A DNA stretch of 64,000 bases from Rubrobacter_A sp965214435 (GTDB taxonomy: Bacteria; Actinomycetota; Rubrobacteria; Rubrobacterales; Rubrobacteraceae). The DNA is taken from contig OZ243960.1 in assembly GCA_965214435.1 (NCBI GenBank), positions 806,001-870,000 on the forward strand. The letters run 5' to 3'. Each line of letters begins with the position of its first letter. Position 1 is the first letter of the stretch. Shown in pieces: positions 33,160 to 41,445 of this stretch. Under the pieces are notes generated by a model. It had not been told where the DNA came from, searched no databases, and saw only the letters and a list, made by a program, of their open reading frames with translations. The translations under genes were made by a program, and so were the position numbers.

Positions 33160-33750
33160 GTGTTTACCAGGTTACTGACCATAAGCGTAGGGTATGGGAT
33201 CGGCTTTATGTTTATAAAGTCGCTTTTTCCGGAGCCGTTTATACTGCTCATCCTCCAGGAGGGAAACACCTCAGAGGGGAATCTGACCGTGCTGGCTAGC
33301 GTATACATGCTCTCCGGGTTGCTCGGGGGCGTTATCGGGGGACTTTTGATCGGGCTGTGGCTCCTCGTCCGCCGGGGAGCCGGTGCATTCCGGGCCGGTT
33401 CCTATGCCGAACCGCCGGCTACTTCGCTCGGCCTGGCGCTCGGCGTGAGCCTCGGGTTCGCCTTCCTTATGGGCTTTATATCGACCCTCTTCGTCCTTGG
33501 AGCGTACATCACGGGCCTGCTGCCCTCCGGCGGCGTCCTCGACCCACTGGCCCTGATCCGGAGCTCAAACTTTGCCCCCGGTACCCCGGTTCTCGTCGCC
33601 TGGACCTTTGCCCGCGAGCTACTACCGGCCGGCCTCGCCGGTCTTTTCCTGGCTCCCCTCGGCGGCGACTTCCTGCTCCGGCTCTACTCCGGCAACCGTC
33701 CGTCCTCCCAGAAGTGGTCGGGCGAAGACTATCCGTACGAAGAAGGTTAG
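33160..33750 (+). CDS. Four-helix membrane protein
   Basis: A 196-residue integral membrane protein with four hydrophobic blocks (around GYGIGFMFIKSLF, YMLSGLLGGVIGGLLIGLWLL, LGLALGVSLGFAFLMGF and ELLPAGLAGLFLAPLGG) and a polar C-terminal tail. The frame opens earlier at 33112, but GTG 33160, preceded by AAGAGGG, fits a ribosome site and the start of the first helix. No known family is recognised by eye. It converges on the small cysteine-containing gene. Confidence 0.65.
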   Translation: MFTRLLTISVGYGIGFMFIKSLFPEPFILLILQEGNTSEGNLTVLASVYMLSGLLGGVIGGLLIGLWLLVRRGAGAFRAGSYAEPPATSLGLALGVSLGFAFLMGFISTLFVLGAYITGLLPSGGVLDPLALIRSSNFAPGTPVLVAWTFARELLPAGLAGLFLAPLGGDFLLRLYSGNRPSSQKWSGEDYPYEEG

Positions 33751-33759
33751 AGAGTCCGG

Positions 33760-34008
33760 TTAGATAATGTTGACGAGAGGTTTGATCTTGCAGTCCGCGA
33801 GCGGGTAGCTCTCAGACCGGCGGGCCGCCTGCACCAGATACTCTAAGCAATTGCTCCGGCAGTCTACCTTGCCGCACGGAACTTCTATCGTGCCGAGGTC
33901 TTCTACAATGCGGACCACCGGGTCGAGGTTGTCACCCGGAGTGGCATCCCCGCGGCGGACGTATTCGCCAGCCTCGTAATGCTCTTGTCCATAGCGGAAC
34001 ACGACCAT
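33760..34008 (-). CDS. Small cysteine-containing hypothetical protein
   Basis: An 82-residue protein with four cysteines, three of them packed in CGKVDCRSNC and one near the C-terminus (ADCKIKP). The arrangement could bind a metal or an iron-sulfur cluster. The N-terminus is rich in Tyr, Glu and Arg. The ATG start shares a palindromic promoter with the divergent PhzF gene, which supports it being expressed. No family is recognised. Confidence 0.55.
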   Translation of the reverse strand: MVVFRYGQEHYEAGEYVRRGDATPGDNLDPVVRIVEDLGTIEVPCGKVDCRSNCLEYLVQAARRSESYPLADCKIKPLVNII

Positions 34009-34015
34009 AACGCTG

Positions 34016-34025
34016 AGTGTACACT
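34016..34025. promoter_or_regulatory. Perfect palindrome AGTGTACACT serving two divergent genes
   Basis: This 10-bp perfect palindrome lies between the small cysteine-rich gene (start 34008) and PhzF (start 34055). Each strand reads TACACT, the same -10 hexamer used by ssb, so one element could be the -10 of two overlapping divergent promoters or a repressor site. Confidence 0.45.
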
Positions 34026-34054
34026 AATTTGATCCAGATCACACCAGAGAGGAC

Positions 34055-34924
34055 ATGCAAAACTATACTTTCTACATAGTAGACGTCTTTGCCGAAGAGC
34101 GCTACGCGGGAAACCAGCTTGCCGTAGTCCGGGACGCCGGTAGCCTCTCCGGCGAACAGATGCAGCGGATAGCCGCGGAGTTCGGCTTCTCGGAGACTAC
34201 TTTTATTCTCTCCGAAAGTCTGGGAGAAGGTGGAGGCTACGACGTCCGCATCTTCACCCCGAGAGAAGAGGTGCCGTTCGCCGGTCACCCGACGCTCGGA
34301 ACCGCGTATGTGATAGCCCGCGAGGTTCCGGGCTTCCCGGAGGACGTGACGCTCGACCTGAAGGCGGGCAGCATCCCCGTAACCGTCGCGGACACCCTCT
34401 GGATGCGACAGCTACCCCCGAACTTTGGGGAGACCCTCGACGCCGCGGAGCTTTCCCGAGTGCTCGGCCTCCGGAAAGACGAGATAGACGCCCGCTACCC
34501 CGTGCAGGAGGTCTCGACGGGCCTGCCGACCATCGTGGTGCCGCTAAGGAACCTCGACGCGCTTATCCACTGCCGGGTAGACCTCGCCGAGTATTACAAG
34601 CTTGTGGAACGTACAACGGCAAAGGGCCTTCTCGTCTACGCTCCCGAGGCGCACGAGAAGGACAACCACCTCGCCGCCCGCTTTTTCGCCGACTATTACG
34701 GTGTCCCCGAAGACCCGGCTACCGGCAGCGCCAACGGCTGTCTCGCCGCCTATCTGGTAGAGCAAGAGTACTTCGGTCCCGGACCCGTTGACGTTCGGGT
34801 CGAGCAGGGGTATGAGATGGGCCGTCCCTCGCTACTGTACCTGCGTGCGGAAAAGGAGGGAGAGGGGATAACCGTCTCCGTCGGCGGTAAGGTGCAGATG
34901 GTAGCGAAAGGGGAGCTTCTCTGA
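34055..34924 (+). CDS. PhzF family isomerase/epimerase-like protein
   Basis: A 289-residue protein of the PhzF fold, two similar barrel-like halves related to diaminopimelate epimerase. Family signatures are the N-terminal YTFYIVDVFAEERYAGNQLAV, the catalytic Glu in FGFSETTFI, VRIFTPREEVPFAGHPTLGTA, and the late PEDPATGSANGCLAAYL. No phenazine genes are near, so it is one of the many stand-alone PhzF relatives of unknown substrate. The ATG start has GAGAGGAC upstream and a TACACT -10 about 30 bases before. Confidence 0.92.
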   Translation: MQNYTFYIVDVFAEERYAGNQLAVVRDAGSLSGEQMQRIAAEFGFSETTFILSESLGEGGGYDVRIFTPREEVPFAGHPTLGTAYVIAREVPGFPEDVTLDLKAGSIPVTVADTLWMRQLPPNFGETLDAAELSRVLGLRKDEIDARYPVQEVSTGLPTIVVPLRNLDALIHCRVDLAEYYKLVERTTAKGLLVYAPEAHEKDNHLAARFFADYYGVPEDPATGSANGCLAAYLVEQEYFGPGPVDVRVEQGYEMGRPSLLYLRAEKEGEGITVSVGGKVQMVAKGELL

Positions 34925-34932
34925 AGCCTCAT

Positions 34933-35020
34933 CAGCTAGTCAGGCGGTCAGCCCGCCGCCTCCGGTGGCTCGTCAGCCAGTCAGCAAAATCCTGAAATGC
35001 TGACTGAAGTGCTGACAAGC
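34933..35020. terminator. Bidirectional hairpin with GTCAGC repeats
   Basis: CAGTCAGCA (34978-34986) pairs perfectly with TGCTGACTG (34998-35006) across an 11-base AT-rich loop, between two convergent genes. Further copies of GTCAGC or GCTGAC lie on both sides of it. The hairpin can end both transcripts. The repeat is shared with 17422-17458. Confidence 0.5.
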
Positions 35021-35060
35021 TAAAACGCCGACCGGCTGCTAGACTCGCCTGCGGCCGTAA

Positions 35061-36161
35061 TTACTGGGCGGTTACCCGCGTTTCATGCCAGGCGTTGTTG
35101 ACGTAGCCTTTTACGTTCCAGATACTGCCGGCGTCTCGCGGCTGGGTATCGGCGGCGGAGTCTAGCGCCCGGACGGAGAGCTGGTGCTCGCCGGGATTCA
35201 ACTCCAGCCGGACTTCCCAGAAACGCCAGGCCCAGGGATCTTTTTCGCTGCCGGCAGATAGTTCCGCTCCTACCCACGTGAGTCCACCGTCGGCGGAGAG
35301 GTCTACTCGCTGGATGCTCCGCCCGGTGCCCGCTATGGCGTAGCCCCGGACGGTGACGGCGCCTGCCCGGACCTGCGCTCCGTCGGACGGTTCGCAGATA
35401 ACGGCGTTCACGGAGATCTCACCCAGGGCGAAGCCTTCCGAGGCATCGTCGGGCTCCTCGGTCAGGTAGGGTGGGAAGAGCCGGTACTCGCGGGCCTGGA
35501 AGTAGTTGTCCGAGGGTGTGTCCCGGACCGAAATACCGGAGAGCCACTTGACGCTGCGGGCTCCTATGTATCCGGGCACTACGGCCCGCAGGGGAAAACC
35601 GTGTTCCGGGCGGAGGGGCTCGCCGTTCATCTCGTAAGCTAGCAGGACCTCTTGGTTCAGGGCCTTTGCGAGCGGAATAGAGCTACCGTAGTTCGGACTC
35701 CAGCCCTGTTCGATCTCATCCAGCCCGCCGAAGGCTACGTGTCCGGCTCCGCTCTCTACGCCGGCCGCCAGCAAGACCTCCCGCAAGGAGACGCCGGTCC
35801 ACCGGGCATTGCCGATGGCCCCGACTCCCCAGGGAGTTTCGCCCGGAACGTCGCGTACCTCCATAAGCCCCGCTCTCCGGTTGCCGGCACACTGCAGGGT
35901 GGCTGAGACGGTCTGTGCCGGGAAATCGTTTTTTAGATCTTCCAGAGAAAGTTCGAGCGGACGCTCCACCAGGCCCGAGACCGGGAGCTGGTAGGAGTCC
36001 GTGTCGACCTGTGGCATGGTGCCGTGGTTGCGAACGTAGAAAAGCTCCGCCGGCGTCTCGAAACTCTGCCGCAGCGCTTCCGGAGGCGACTCCAGGTTGA
36101 GCGGCTGCTGTCCCTGGATGATCATGTCGTAGTGTTTTTCAGAGGGCTTGGCGGATTGCAC
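35061..36161 (-). CDS. Sulfite-oxidase-family molybdopterin oxidoreductase
   Basis: A 366-residue molybdenum enzyme of the sulfite oxidase fold. The Moco-binding domain has AELFYVRNHGTMP, the Mo-ligand Cys in SATLQCAGNRR, GIGNARWTGVSL-like spacing, and EHGFPLRAVVPGYIGARSVKWL. The C-terminal Mo-cofactor oxidoreductase dimerisation domain ends near WNVKGYVNNAWHETRV. No heme or Tat signal is visible, so a cytoplasmic location is likely, unlike YedY or SorA. GTG 36161 with GAAGGAG upstream is the start; a longer frame to 36257 has no site. It is divergent from a SulP transporter, which suggests sulfite is oxidised to sulfate and exchanged. Confidence 0.88.
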   Translation of the reverse strand: MQSAKPSEKHYDMIIQGQQPLNLESPPEALRQSFETPAELFYVRNHGTMPQVDTDSYQLPVSGLVERPLELSLEDLKNDFPAQTVSATLQCAGNRRAGLMEVRDVPGETPWGVGAIGNARWTGVSLREVLLAAGVESGAGHVAFGGLDEIEQGWSPNYGSSIPLAKALNQEVLLAYEMNGEPLRPEHGFPLRAVVPGYIGARSVKWLSGISVRDTPSDNYFQAREYRLFPPYLTEEPDDASEGFALGEISVNAVICEPSDGAQVRAGAVTVRGYAIAGTGRSIQRVDLSADGGLTWVGAELSAGSEKDPWAWRFWEVRLELNPGEHQLSVRALDSAADTQPRDAGSIWNVKGYVNNAWHETRVTAQ

Positions 36162-36250
36162 GGATAACGCTCCTTCGCGAAGGTCGTTCGGGCCGGGTGG
36201 TGCCGGGTCATGGTACCCGAAACCGGACCTTACAACGCCGGTCCTCCGGC

Positions 36251-36268
36251 GGCCCACCGCGGTGGGCC
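36251..36268. promoter_or_regulatory. 18-bp perfect palindrome between sulfite oxidase and SulP genes
   Basis: GGCCCACCGCGGTGGGCC at 36251-36268 has two uninterrupted 9-base arms. It lies in the divergent promoter region, just upstream of the SulP start. It could be a regulator site shared by both genes or a leader structure in the SulP mRNA. Confidence 0.45.
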
Positions 36269-36286
36269 AGGGTGTATAAAGCGGGT

Positions 36287-37996
36287 GTGACTTCTCTGGA
36301 GAAAGTAGTCCCGGCTTACGGTTGGCTCCGGAACTACCATCGTGGTGACCTGCCGGGTGACCTGCTGGCGGCTGTGGTTCTTACCGCCGTGCTGGTGCCG
36401 CAGGGTATGGCCTACGCCCTGCTCGCCGGGTTGCCTCCCAGGTACGGTCTGTATGCCTCCGCCGTCCCGGCTATCGTGTACGCCCTGTTCGGGACCTCCC
36501 GGCATCTGCCAGTGGGACCCTTCGCGATCACGTCCCTGCTCACCTTTACCTCCGTCTCGGCACTGGCCGCGCCGGGCTCCGGGCGGTACGTCTCTCTGGT
36601 ATTGCTCCTGGCGCTCATGGTCGGCGCTTTGCAGCTTGCGATGGGCCTCTTACGGATGGGGTTTATTACCAACTTCATCTCACACCCGGTTATGAGCGGT
36701 TTCATATACGCTTCGGCAGTCCTGATCATGCTCAGCCAGGTAGGGAACCTGCTCGGGATACCGGTCTCCTCCCACGGCTCGGCCGTGAGCACGATGTCCG
36801 GCATCGCCCGGAATATCAGCGAAGTAAACCTTGTAACCCTGGCGGTCGGCCTGGTCAGCGTCGTGGTGCTGGCAACTTTCTCGAAGGTGCTCCCCCGCAT
36901 CCCCGGTCCGCTAGTCGTGGTGGTCGGAAGCACACTCGCCGTCTACGCCCTCGGCCTGAACCAGCGGGGGGTTGAGATCGTGGGCTCGGTGCCGCCGGGG
37001 CTTCCAGCCTTCTCTCTACCGCCTCTGGACTTGAGCGCGATCCGAAATCTATTATCTGCGGCCCTGATAGTAGCTTTCGTCGGGTTTGTCTCCTCGATCT
37101 CGGCCGCCCGGGAGATAGCTACCAGAGATAACTACAAGATAAGCTCCAACGGCGAGTTGCGGGCGGTGGGTCTGGCTAACATCTCCGCGGCGTTTTTCTC
37201 GGGCTTTCCGGTGGCCGGCTCGCTCTCGCGCATAGCCGTCAACCACCGCTCGGGAGCCCGCACACAGCTCTCGCAGCTTGCGGCCGCGCTCCTCGTGATC
37301 GTCATTCTGTTATTTCTGACTCCGCTGTTCCGCTACCTGCCAGACGCCGCGCTGGCGGCGGTCATCGTAACGGCGGTGTACGGTTTGATCGACCTCCGGG
37401 AAGTCCGCCGGGTGTTTGAGATCCGGCGCCTCGACGGGATAGCACTCGTGGTGACGTTCGCCGTAACGCTGTTCGTGGGCATCGAACAGGGCATCCTCGC
37501 CGGTGTCGCGTTCGCCCTGCTCGCGTTCGTCCGGCGCACCGCCTACCCGGACATAACCGAGCTGGGATACGTACCGGAAGAAGATGCTTATCTGGACCTC
37601 AAGCGCTTTCCGGAAGCGCGGACCTACCCGGAAGCCTTGATAGCCCGATTCGAGGCGGATCTCTACTTCGCCAATATATCTTTCCTGGAGGAGTGGCTGA
37701 TCTCAAAGGTGCCCGAGAAACCGTACCTGCGGTGGATAGTTATCAACTGCCGGGGCGTCAACAGCATAGACGTGACGGCCGTAGAAGGTCTGGAACGACT
37801 TATCTCCGACTACCGCTCCCGCGGGGTCGAGGTCCTGTTCGCCGGTATGAAGCTGCCGGTCAGCCGGCGGGTAGAGAAGGCTGACTGGGGCGAGCGGTTT
37901 GGCAAGAACCTGAACTACCGGACCACCAGGGACGCCCTGCGGGCGGTAGGACTGCTACCCGGGGCAGGCAAGATTGATAGAGGTGACGCACCATAG
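36287..37996 (+). CDS. SulP family anion transporter with STAS domain
   Basis: A SLC26/SulP transporter of about 569 residues: a cytoplasmic N-terminus, a transmembrane domain beginning DLLAAVVLTAVLVPQGMAYA with GLYASAVPAIVYALFGTSRH, and a C-terminal STAS domain (about 440-555) with VINCRGVNSIDVTAVEGLE. SulP proteins carry sulfate, bicarbonate or other anions. Being back to back with a sulfite oxidase makes sulfate the favoured substrate. The frame is open to 36197; GTG 36287 or 36272 are the plausible starts, neither with a good ribosome site. Confidence 0.9.
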   Translation: MTSLEKVVPAYGWLRNYHRGDLPGDLLAAVVLTAVLVPQGMAYALLAGLPPRYGLYASAVPAIVYALFGTSRHLPVGPFAITSLLTFTSVSALAAPGSGRYVSLVLLLALMVGALQLAMGLLRMGFITNFISHPVMSGFIYASAVLIMLSQVGNLLGIPVSSHGSAVSTMSGIARNISEVNLVTLAVGLVSVVVLATFSKVLPRIPGPLVVVVGSTLAVYALGLNQRGVEIVGSVPPGLPAFSLPPLDLSAIRNLLSAALIVAFVGFVSSISAAREIATRDNYKISSNGELRAVGLANISAAFFSGFPVAGSLSRIAVNHRSGARTQLSQLAAALLVIVILLFLTPLFRYLPDAALAAVIVTAVYGLIDLREVRRVFEIRRLDGIALVVTFAVTLFVGIEQGILAGVAFALLAFVRRTAYPDITELGYVPEEDAYLDLKRFPEARTYPEALIARFEADLYFANISFLEEWLISKVPEKPYLRWIVINCRGVNSIDVTAVEGLERLISDYRSRGVEVLFAGMKLPVSRRVEKADWGERFGKNLNYRTTRDALRAVGLLPGAGKIDRGDAP

Positions 37997-38129
37997 TCTG
38001 GTGCAAACTACCTACCCTCCGGCAAACGATGCTCGTCCACCGGAGAGTCTCGTACGTAGGTTACGGTTCCGGGCGTGGTAGCCTGAGAGCAGGGTTCCTG
38101 CCGAAAGATACTTAGAGGGATGTACGGAC

Positions 38130-38699
38130 GTGAAAGCTAGAGAAGTGCAGGCTTTTTTCGAGCGGGTCGCGGCTGACTGGGACACGATACGCCTCGACTA
38201 CTACGACGAGCGGGTGATCCAGAAGTTGGCCGAGGTCTCGCGCATAGGAGCGGGCGCGATGGTGGCCGACGTTGGCACCGGCACGGGCTTTGTCGCCGCC
38301 GGACTCGCCCCGCGGGTCGGCCGGGTACTCGCCGTGGATAACTCGGAGGCGATGCTCGGCGTGGCGCGAGAGAACCTGAGCGCTCTGGGCATCGGCAATG
38401 TGGACCTCCTGGTAGGTGAAATCTACGACCTGCCGCTGGAAAGCTCCTCGGTAGACGCCGCCTGCGCCAATATGGTCCTCCACCACGCCGAAGACCCCGC
38501 CGCGATGGTAGGAGAGATGGCCCGCGTCGTGAAGCCCGGCGGGACGGTGGCGCTCGTGGACGCGGTCGAGCACTCTTTCGGGTGGATGCACGCCGAGCAC
38601 GCCGACGTCTGGCTCGGCTTCCGGAAAGAGCAGGTCGAAACTTTTTTCCTAGAAGCTGGGCTCGAATCCTTTAGTTATGAATCTCTGGGTATGCAATGA
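38130..38699 (+). CDS. Class I SAM-dependent methyltransferase
   Basis: A 189-residue methyltransferase of the Methyltransf_11/25 type. Motif I is VADVGTGTGFVAAGL, motif II is VLAVDNSEAML, and the post-motif region has ANMVLHHAEDPAAMV and VVKPGGTVALVDAVEH. The C-terminal FRKEQVETFFLEAGL segment is shared with ArsM-like and ArsR-linked methyltransferases of unknown substrate. The GTG start has a GAGGGA site. A promoter-like TACACT and a 7-bp hairpin (CGACCTC/GAGGTCG at 38713-38730) follow the gene. Confidence 0.87.
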   Translation: MKAREVQAFFERVAADWDTIRLDYYDERVIQKLAEVSRIGAGAMVADVGTGTGFVAAGLAPRVGRVLAVDNSEAMLGVARENLSALGIGNVDLLVGEIYDLPLESSSVDAACANMVLHHAEDPAAMVGEMARVVKPGGTVALVDAVEHSFGWMHAEHADVWLGFRKEQVETFFLEAGLESFSYESLGMQ

Positions 38700-38866
38700 T
38701 GTATACACTCCACGACCTCGGATGAGGTCGCAAACATTGGTATCTTCGCCGCCTGCGGAATCGTGCCGTCCGGGTAGCGAGCAGGATGTATGGCCCGCCG
38801 GCCAAAGCGCCGGAGAGAGCCGGGCCGTATAGTTCTCCACAAAGGTCGAGTGGAGAAGGAGGGGCT

Positions 38867-40267
38867 ATGATCAAGTCTATAAAGTTTGAGCGGAGCCTGT
38901 CAGGTCCGAACGAGGTCTTCGATGCCGACGGACGACCTTATCCGGTCTACGGCGCGGTACTCGGAGAGCTGGAGCGTATCGGCCCGGAGGAGTGGGAGAG
39001 GCGCAACGACCGGGCGAGAGAGCACATGCTCGACGAGCAGCGGAGCTTTGGTCTGGAAGAAGAGGACAAGACTCACCCGATAGACCGGATCCCGCGCATC
39101 GTACCCGCGGCCGATTGGCGGGCTATCGAAGAGGGTGTCGCTCAGCGGGTGAGGGCCATAAACGAGTTCCTCCGCAGGGTCGAAGCTGGCACCGAGGAGA
39201 TAGTCCCGGATGAGGTTATAAAGTCCAGCACGCTCTACGACCCCGCCGTCCCGACCCGCTTCGGGGAGGTGCCCGCCCGGCAGATGGGACTAGACCTGGT
39301 CGCCGTAGAAGATTCTAGTGGCGGGTGGCGGTACATGTTCATAGAAGACAACGTGAAGATGCCGGTCGGTCTCGTGCCGATGAGTTTCCTGCGCAAGATG
39401 TCCCGGGAGGTACTGCCGGAGTCTTACGTGGAGCTTGCGATCCGGCCGCTCGACGGCCTGCTCCCGCGTTTCGGTGACGCCCTGCGCGGGGCTTCGGCGG
39501 CCGCCGAACCGCAACTGGCGATCCTCTCTACCGGGCCCCACGACCAGTACTACCTCGACCACCACATACTCGCCCGCGATATGGGTGGCATCGTCGCCGA
39601 GCGCCACGAGTTAGAAATGGATACGGAAGGCTACCTCGTCTACAAGCCGACCGGCGGGCGGATAGACGTGATCTACGAGCGCATCGAAGACGGCCGCATC
39701 TACGATACCCTGCCAGATCTCGCCCAGGCCCAGGCCGCCGGCCGGGTGCAGGCGGTATTCCCTCCGAACGTGGACCTCGCCGACGACAAGGGAGTCTATC
39801 CGTTCGTGCCGGAGATGATCCGACGTTACCTCGGCGAAGAGCCCATGATAGAGAACCTCGGGACCTACTCGCTGGCCGTCGAGGAGGACCGCCGCTACGT
39901 AATGGAGAACTTCGACAAGCTGGTCATAAAGAGCCGCGGCGGCTGGGGTGGCAAAGGAGTTTTAATTTCCCCAGAAGAAACCCGGGAAGCTATCGAGGAG
40001 TTCCGCCGGGGCGTCGAGGAGAACCCCGTAGAGTTCGTCGCCCAGGAGCCTTTGGACTTCTCGACCCATGTACTCTGCGAGACCACCGACGGAGGGTTTA
40101 CCCTGCGTGATTCTTACGCCGACTACCGGGTCCACGCAATCTCCTACGACCAGGATACCGTAGAAGTCGTCCCCGGAGCCATGACCCGCGTCGCCGCCCC
40201 CGGCAGCCGCCTGGTCAACGTCTCCAGCGGCGGCAAGATCAAAGACACCTGGGTCTTGGAGGAGTAG
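38867..40267 (+). CDS. Circularly permuted ATP-grasp type 2 protein (second paralogue)
   Basis: A 466-residue paralogue of the gene at 10774-12213, sharing the N-terminal NEVFDADGRPYPVYGAVL, the core MFIEDNVKMPVGLVPM and HDQYYLDHH, the nucleotide loop KSRGGWGGKGVLISPEE, the segment FVAQEPLDFSTHVLC, and the nearly identical end VNVSSGGKIKDTWVL. It should catalyse an ATP-dependent ligation. ATG 38867 is preceded by a strong AAGGAGGGG site; a longer frame from 38786 is not needed. An SDR with a non-standard start follows after five bases, so the pair is likely an operon, while the other copy is paired with a membrane protein. Confidence 0.87.
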   Translation: MIKSIKFERSLSGPNEVFDADGRPYPVYGAVLGELERIGPEEWERRNDRAREHMLDEQRSFGLEEEDKTHPIDRIPRIVPAADWRAIEEGVAQRVRAINEFLRRVEAGTEEIVPDEVIKSSTLYDPAVPTRFGEVPARQMGLDLVAVEDSSGGWRYMFIEDNVKMPVGLVPMSFLRKMSREVLPESYVELAIRPLDGLLPRFGDALRGASAAAEPQLAILSTGPHDQYYLDHHILARDMGGIVAERHELEMDTEGYLVYKPTGGRIDVIYERIEDGRIYDTLPDLAQAQAAGRVQAVFPPNVDLADDKGVYPFVPEMIRRYLGEEPMIENLGTYSLAVEEDRRYVMENFDKLVIKSRGGWGGKGVLISPEETREAIEEFRRGVEENPVEFVAQEPLDFSTHVLCETTDGGFTLRDSYADYRVHAISYDQDTVEVVPGAMTRVAAPGSRLVNVSSGGKIKDTWVLEE

Positions 40268-40272
40268 CGAGC

Positions 40273-41055
40273 ACGCAACCCGTAAAACCACTCTACGGAA
40301 GGGTAGCGCTCGTAACCGGCGCCGGACGCAGGATCGGCATCGGGGCCGCCATCTGCCGGGCGCTCGTCGAGGCCGGCGCGGACGTCTTTTTCACCTACTA
40401 CAAACCCTACGACCAATCCATGCCGTGGGATTCCGACGACGAGGGACCGGAAGCACTCCTGAGAGAGTTGCGCGAAACCGACGTCCGGGCCGAAAGTCTC
40501 GAAGCTGACCTCTCCCTACCGGAGTCGCCAGAGGAAGTGTTAGACGCCGCTGAGAAAAGCCTGGGATCGCTCTCGATCCTGGTCAACAACGCTACCCACT
40601 CGGAGAATGACGGGTACGAAAACCTGGACGCCGCCACCCTCGACGCCCACTACGCCGTAAATTTGCGGGCCGCCGCCCTCCTCGCTGCCGGTTTCGCCCG
40701 GCGATATACCGGAGAGTCCGGCAGGATCATCAACCTCGCCTCTGGACCATCGCTCGGACCGATGGTAGGTGAGCTATCCTACGCCGCTACCAAAGGCGCG
40801 ATAGAAGCGTTCACCACGACACTCGCTGCCGAAGTCGGACACAAGGGCATCACGGTTAATGCTGTAAACCCTGGCCCAACCGACACCGGCTGGATGGATG
40901 AGGAGTTGCGCAGTGAACTCGTAAAAAAGTTTCCCACCGGACGCATCGGGAAGCCGGAGGATGCGGCGAGGCTCATAGCGTTCCTGGCGAGCGACGAGGC
41001 GGCCTGGATTACAGGTCAGACTATACACTCCGAAGGCGGCTTCATCCGCCGGTAA
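40273..41055 (+). CDS. Short-chain dehydrogenase/reductase with apparent ACG start
   Basis: A 260-residue SDR. The cofactor motif VALVTGAGRRIGIGAA is at about residues 10-25, NNATH follows, the catalytic Tyr/Lys are in YAATKGAIE, and the end is typical (ITGQTIHSEGGFI). No ATG, GTG or TTG lies in frame before this motif; the first in-frame ATG (40420) would delete the whole cofactor site. ACG at 40273 is in frame and has a perfect GGAGGAG (40258-40264) eight bases upstream, so it is the likely start, or an ATG mutated or misread. It follows the ATP-grasp gene by five bases. Substrate unknown; FabG-like. Confidence 0.8.
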   Translation, partial: TQPVKPLYGRVALVTGAGRRIGIGAAICRALVEAGADVFFTYYKPYDQSMPWDSDDEGPEALLRELRETDVRAESLEADLSLPESPEEVLDAAEKSLGSLSILVNNATHSENDGYENLDAATLDAHYAVNLRAAALLAAGFARRYTGESGRIINLASGPSLGPMVGELSYAATKGAIEAFTTTLAAEVGHKGITVNAVNPGPTDTGWMDEELRSELVKKFPTGRIGKPEDAARLIAFLASDEAAWITGQTIHSEGGFIRR

Positions 41056-41068
41056 TGAAGAGGCGGAG

Positions 41069-41434
41069 TTACCTGCGTCTACGTCCCCGGCCGCCGATCT
41101 TTACGCGGTTCGGGTTGAGGGCGACGTAGACTTCACCGTCCTCGACTTTTACCTCGTGGGTCGGGACGGGCTTTACGGCGGGGAGGGAGAGCGCCTTGCC
41201 GCTTTTCACGTCGAACTTCGCGCCGTGGAGGGGGCACTTGACCTGGTTTCCCTCCAATTCTCCCTCGCTTAACGTGGCGACCTGGTGGGTGCAGACGTTC
41301 TCGAACGCGTAGAACTCCCCGTCCACGTTGCACAGCGCGACGGGCCGCCCCTCGACCTGGTAGTCCTTTACCTCACCGAGGGCGACCTCGTCCGTTGCGG
41401 CTATTTTGTGGAATTCTGTGTAAGACTCCGGCAT
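41069..41434 (-). CDS. Rieske [2Fe-2S] protein linked to the suf operon
   Basis: A 121-residue Rieske protein. Cluster ligands are CTH (Cys48, His50) and CPLH (Cys67, His70), and the fold runs from FHKIAATDEV to VEDGEVYVAL. It is the last gene of sufC-sufB-sufD, 12 bases after sufD. Similar stand-alone Rieske proteins close suf operons in other Actinobacteria and may serve as electron donor in cluster assembly or in an oxygenase system. The ATG start is used. Confidence 0.92.
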   Translation of the reverse strand: MPESYTEFHKIAATDEVALGEVKDYQVEGRPVALCNVDGEFYAFENVCTHQVATLSEGELEGNQVKCPLHGAKFDVKSGKALSLPAVKPVPTHEVKVEDGEVYVALNPNRVKIGGRGRRRR

Positions 41435-41445
41435 ACGCTCTAGCT

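Noticed and set aside
40420..41055. SDR starting at ATG 40420
   Set aside because: This start removes the glycine-rich cofactor motif, which is clearly encoded upstream in the same frame.
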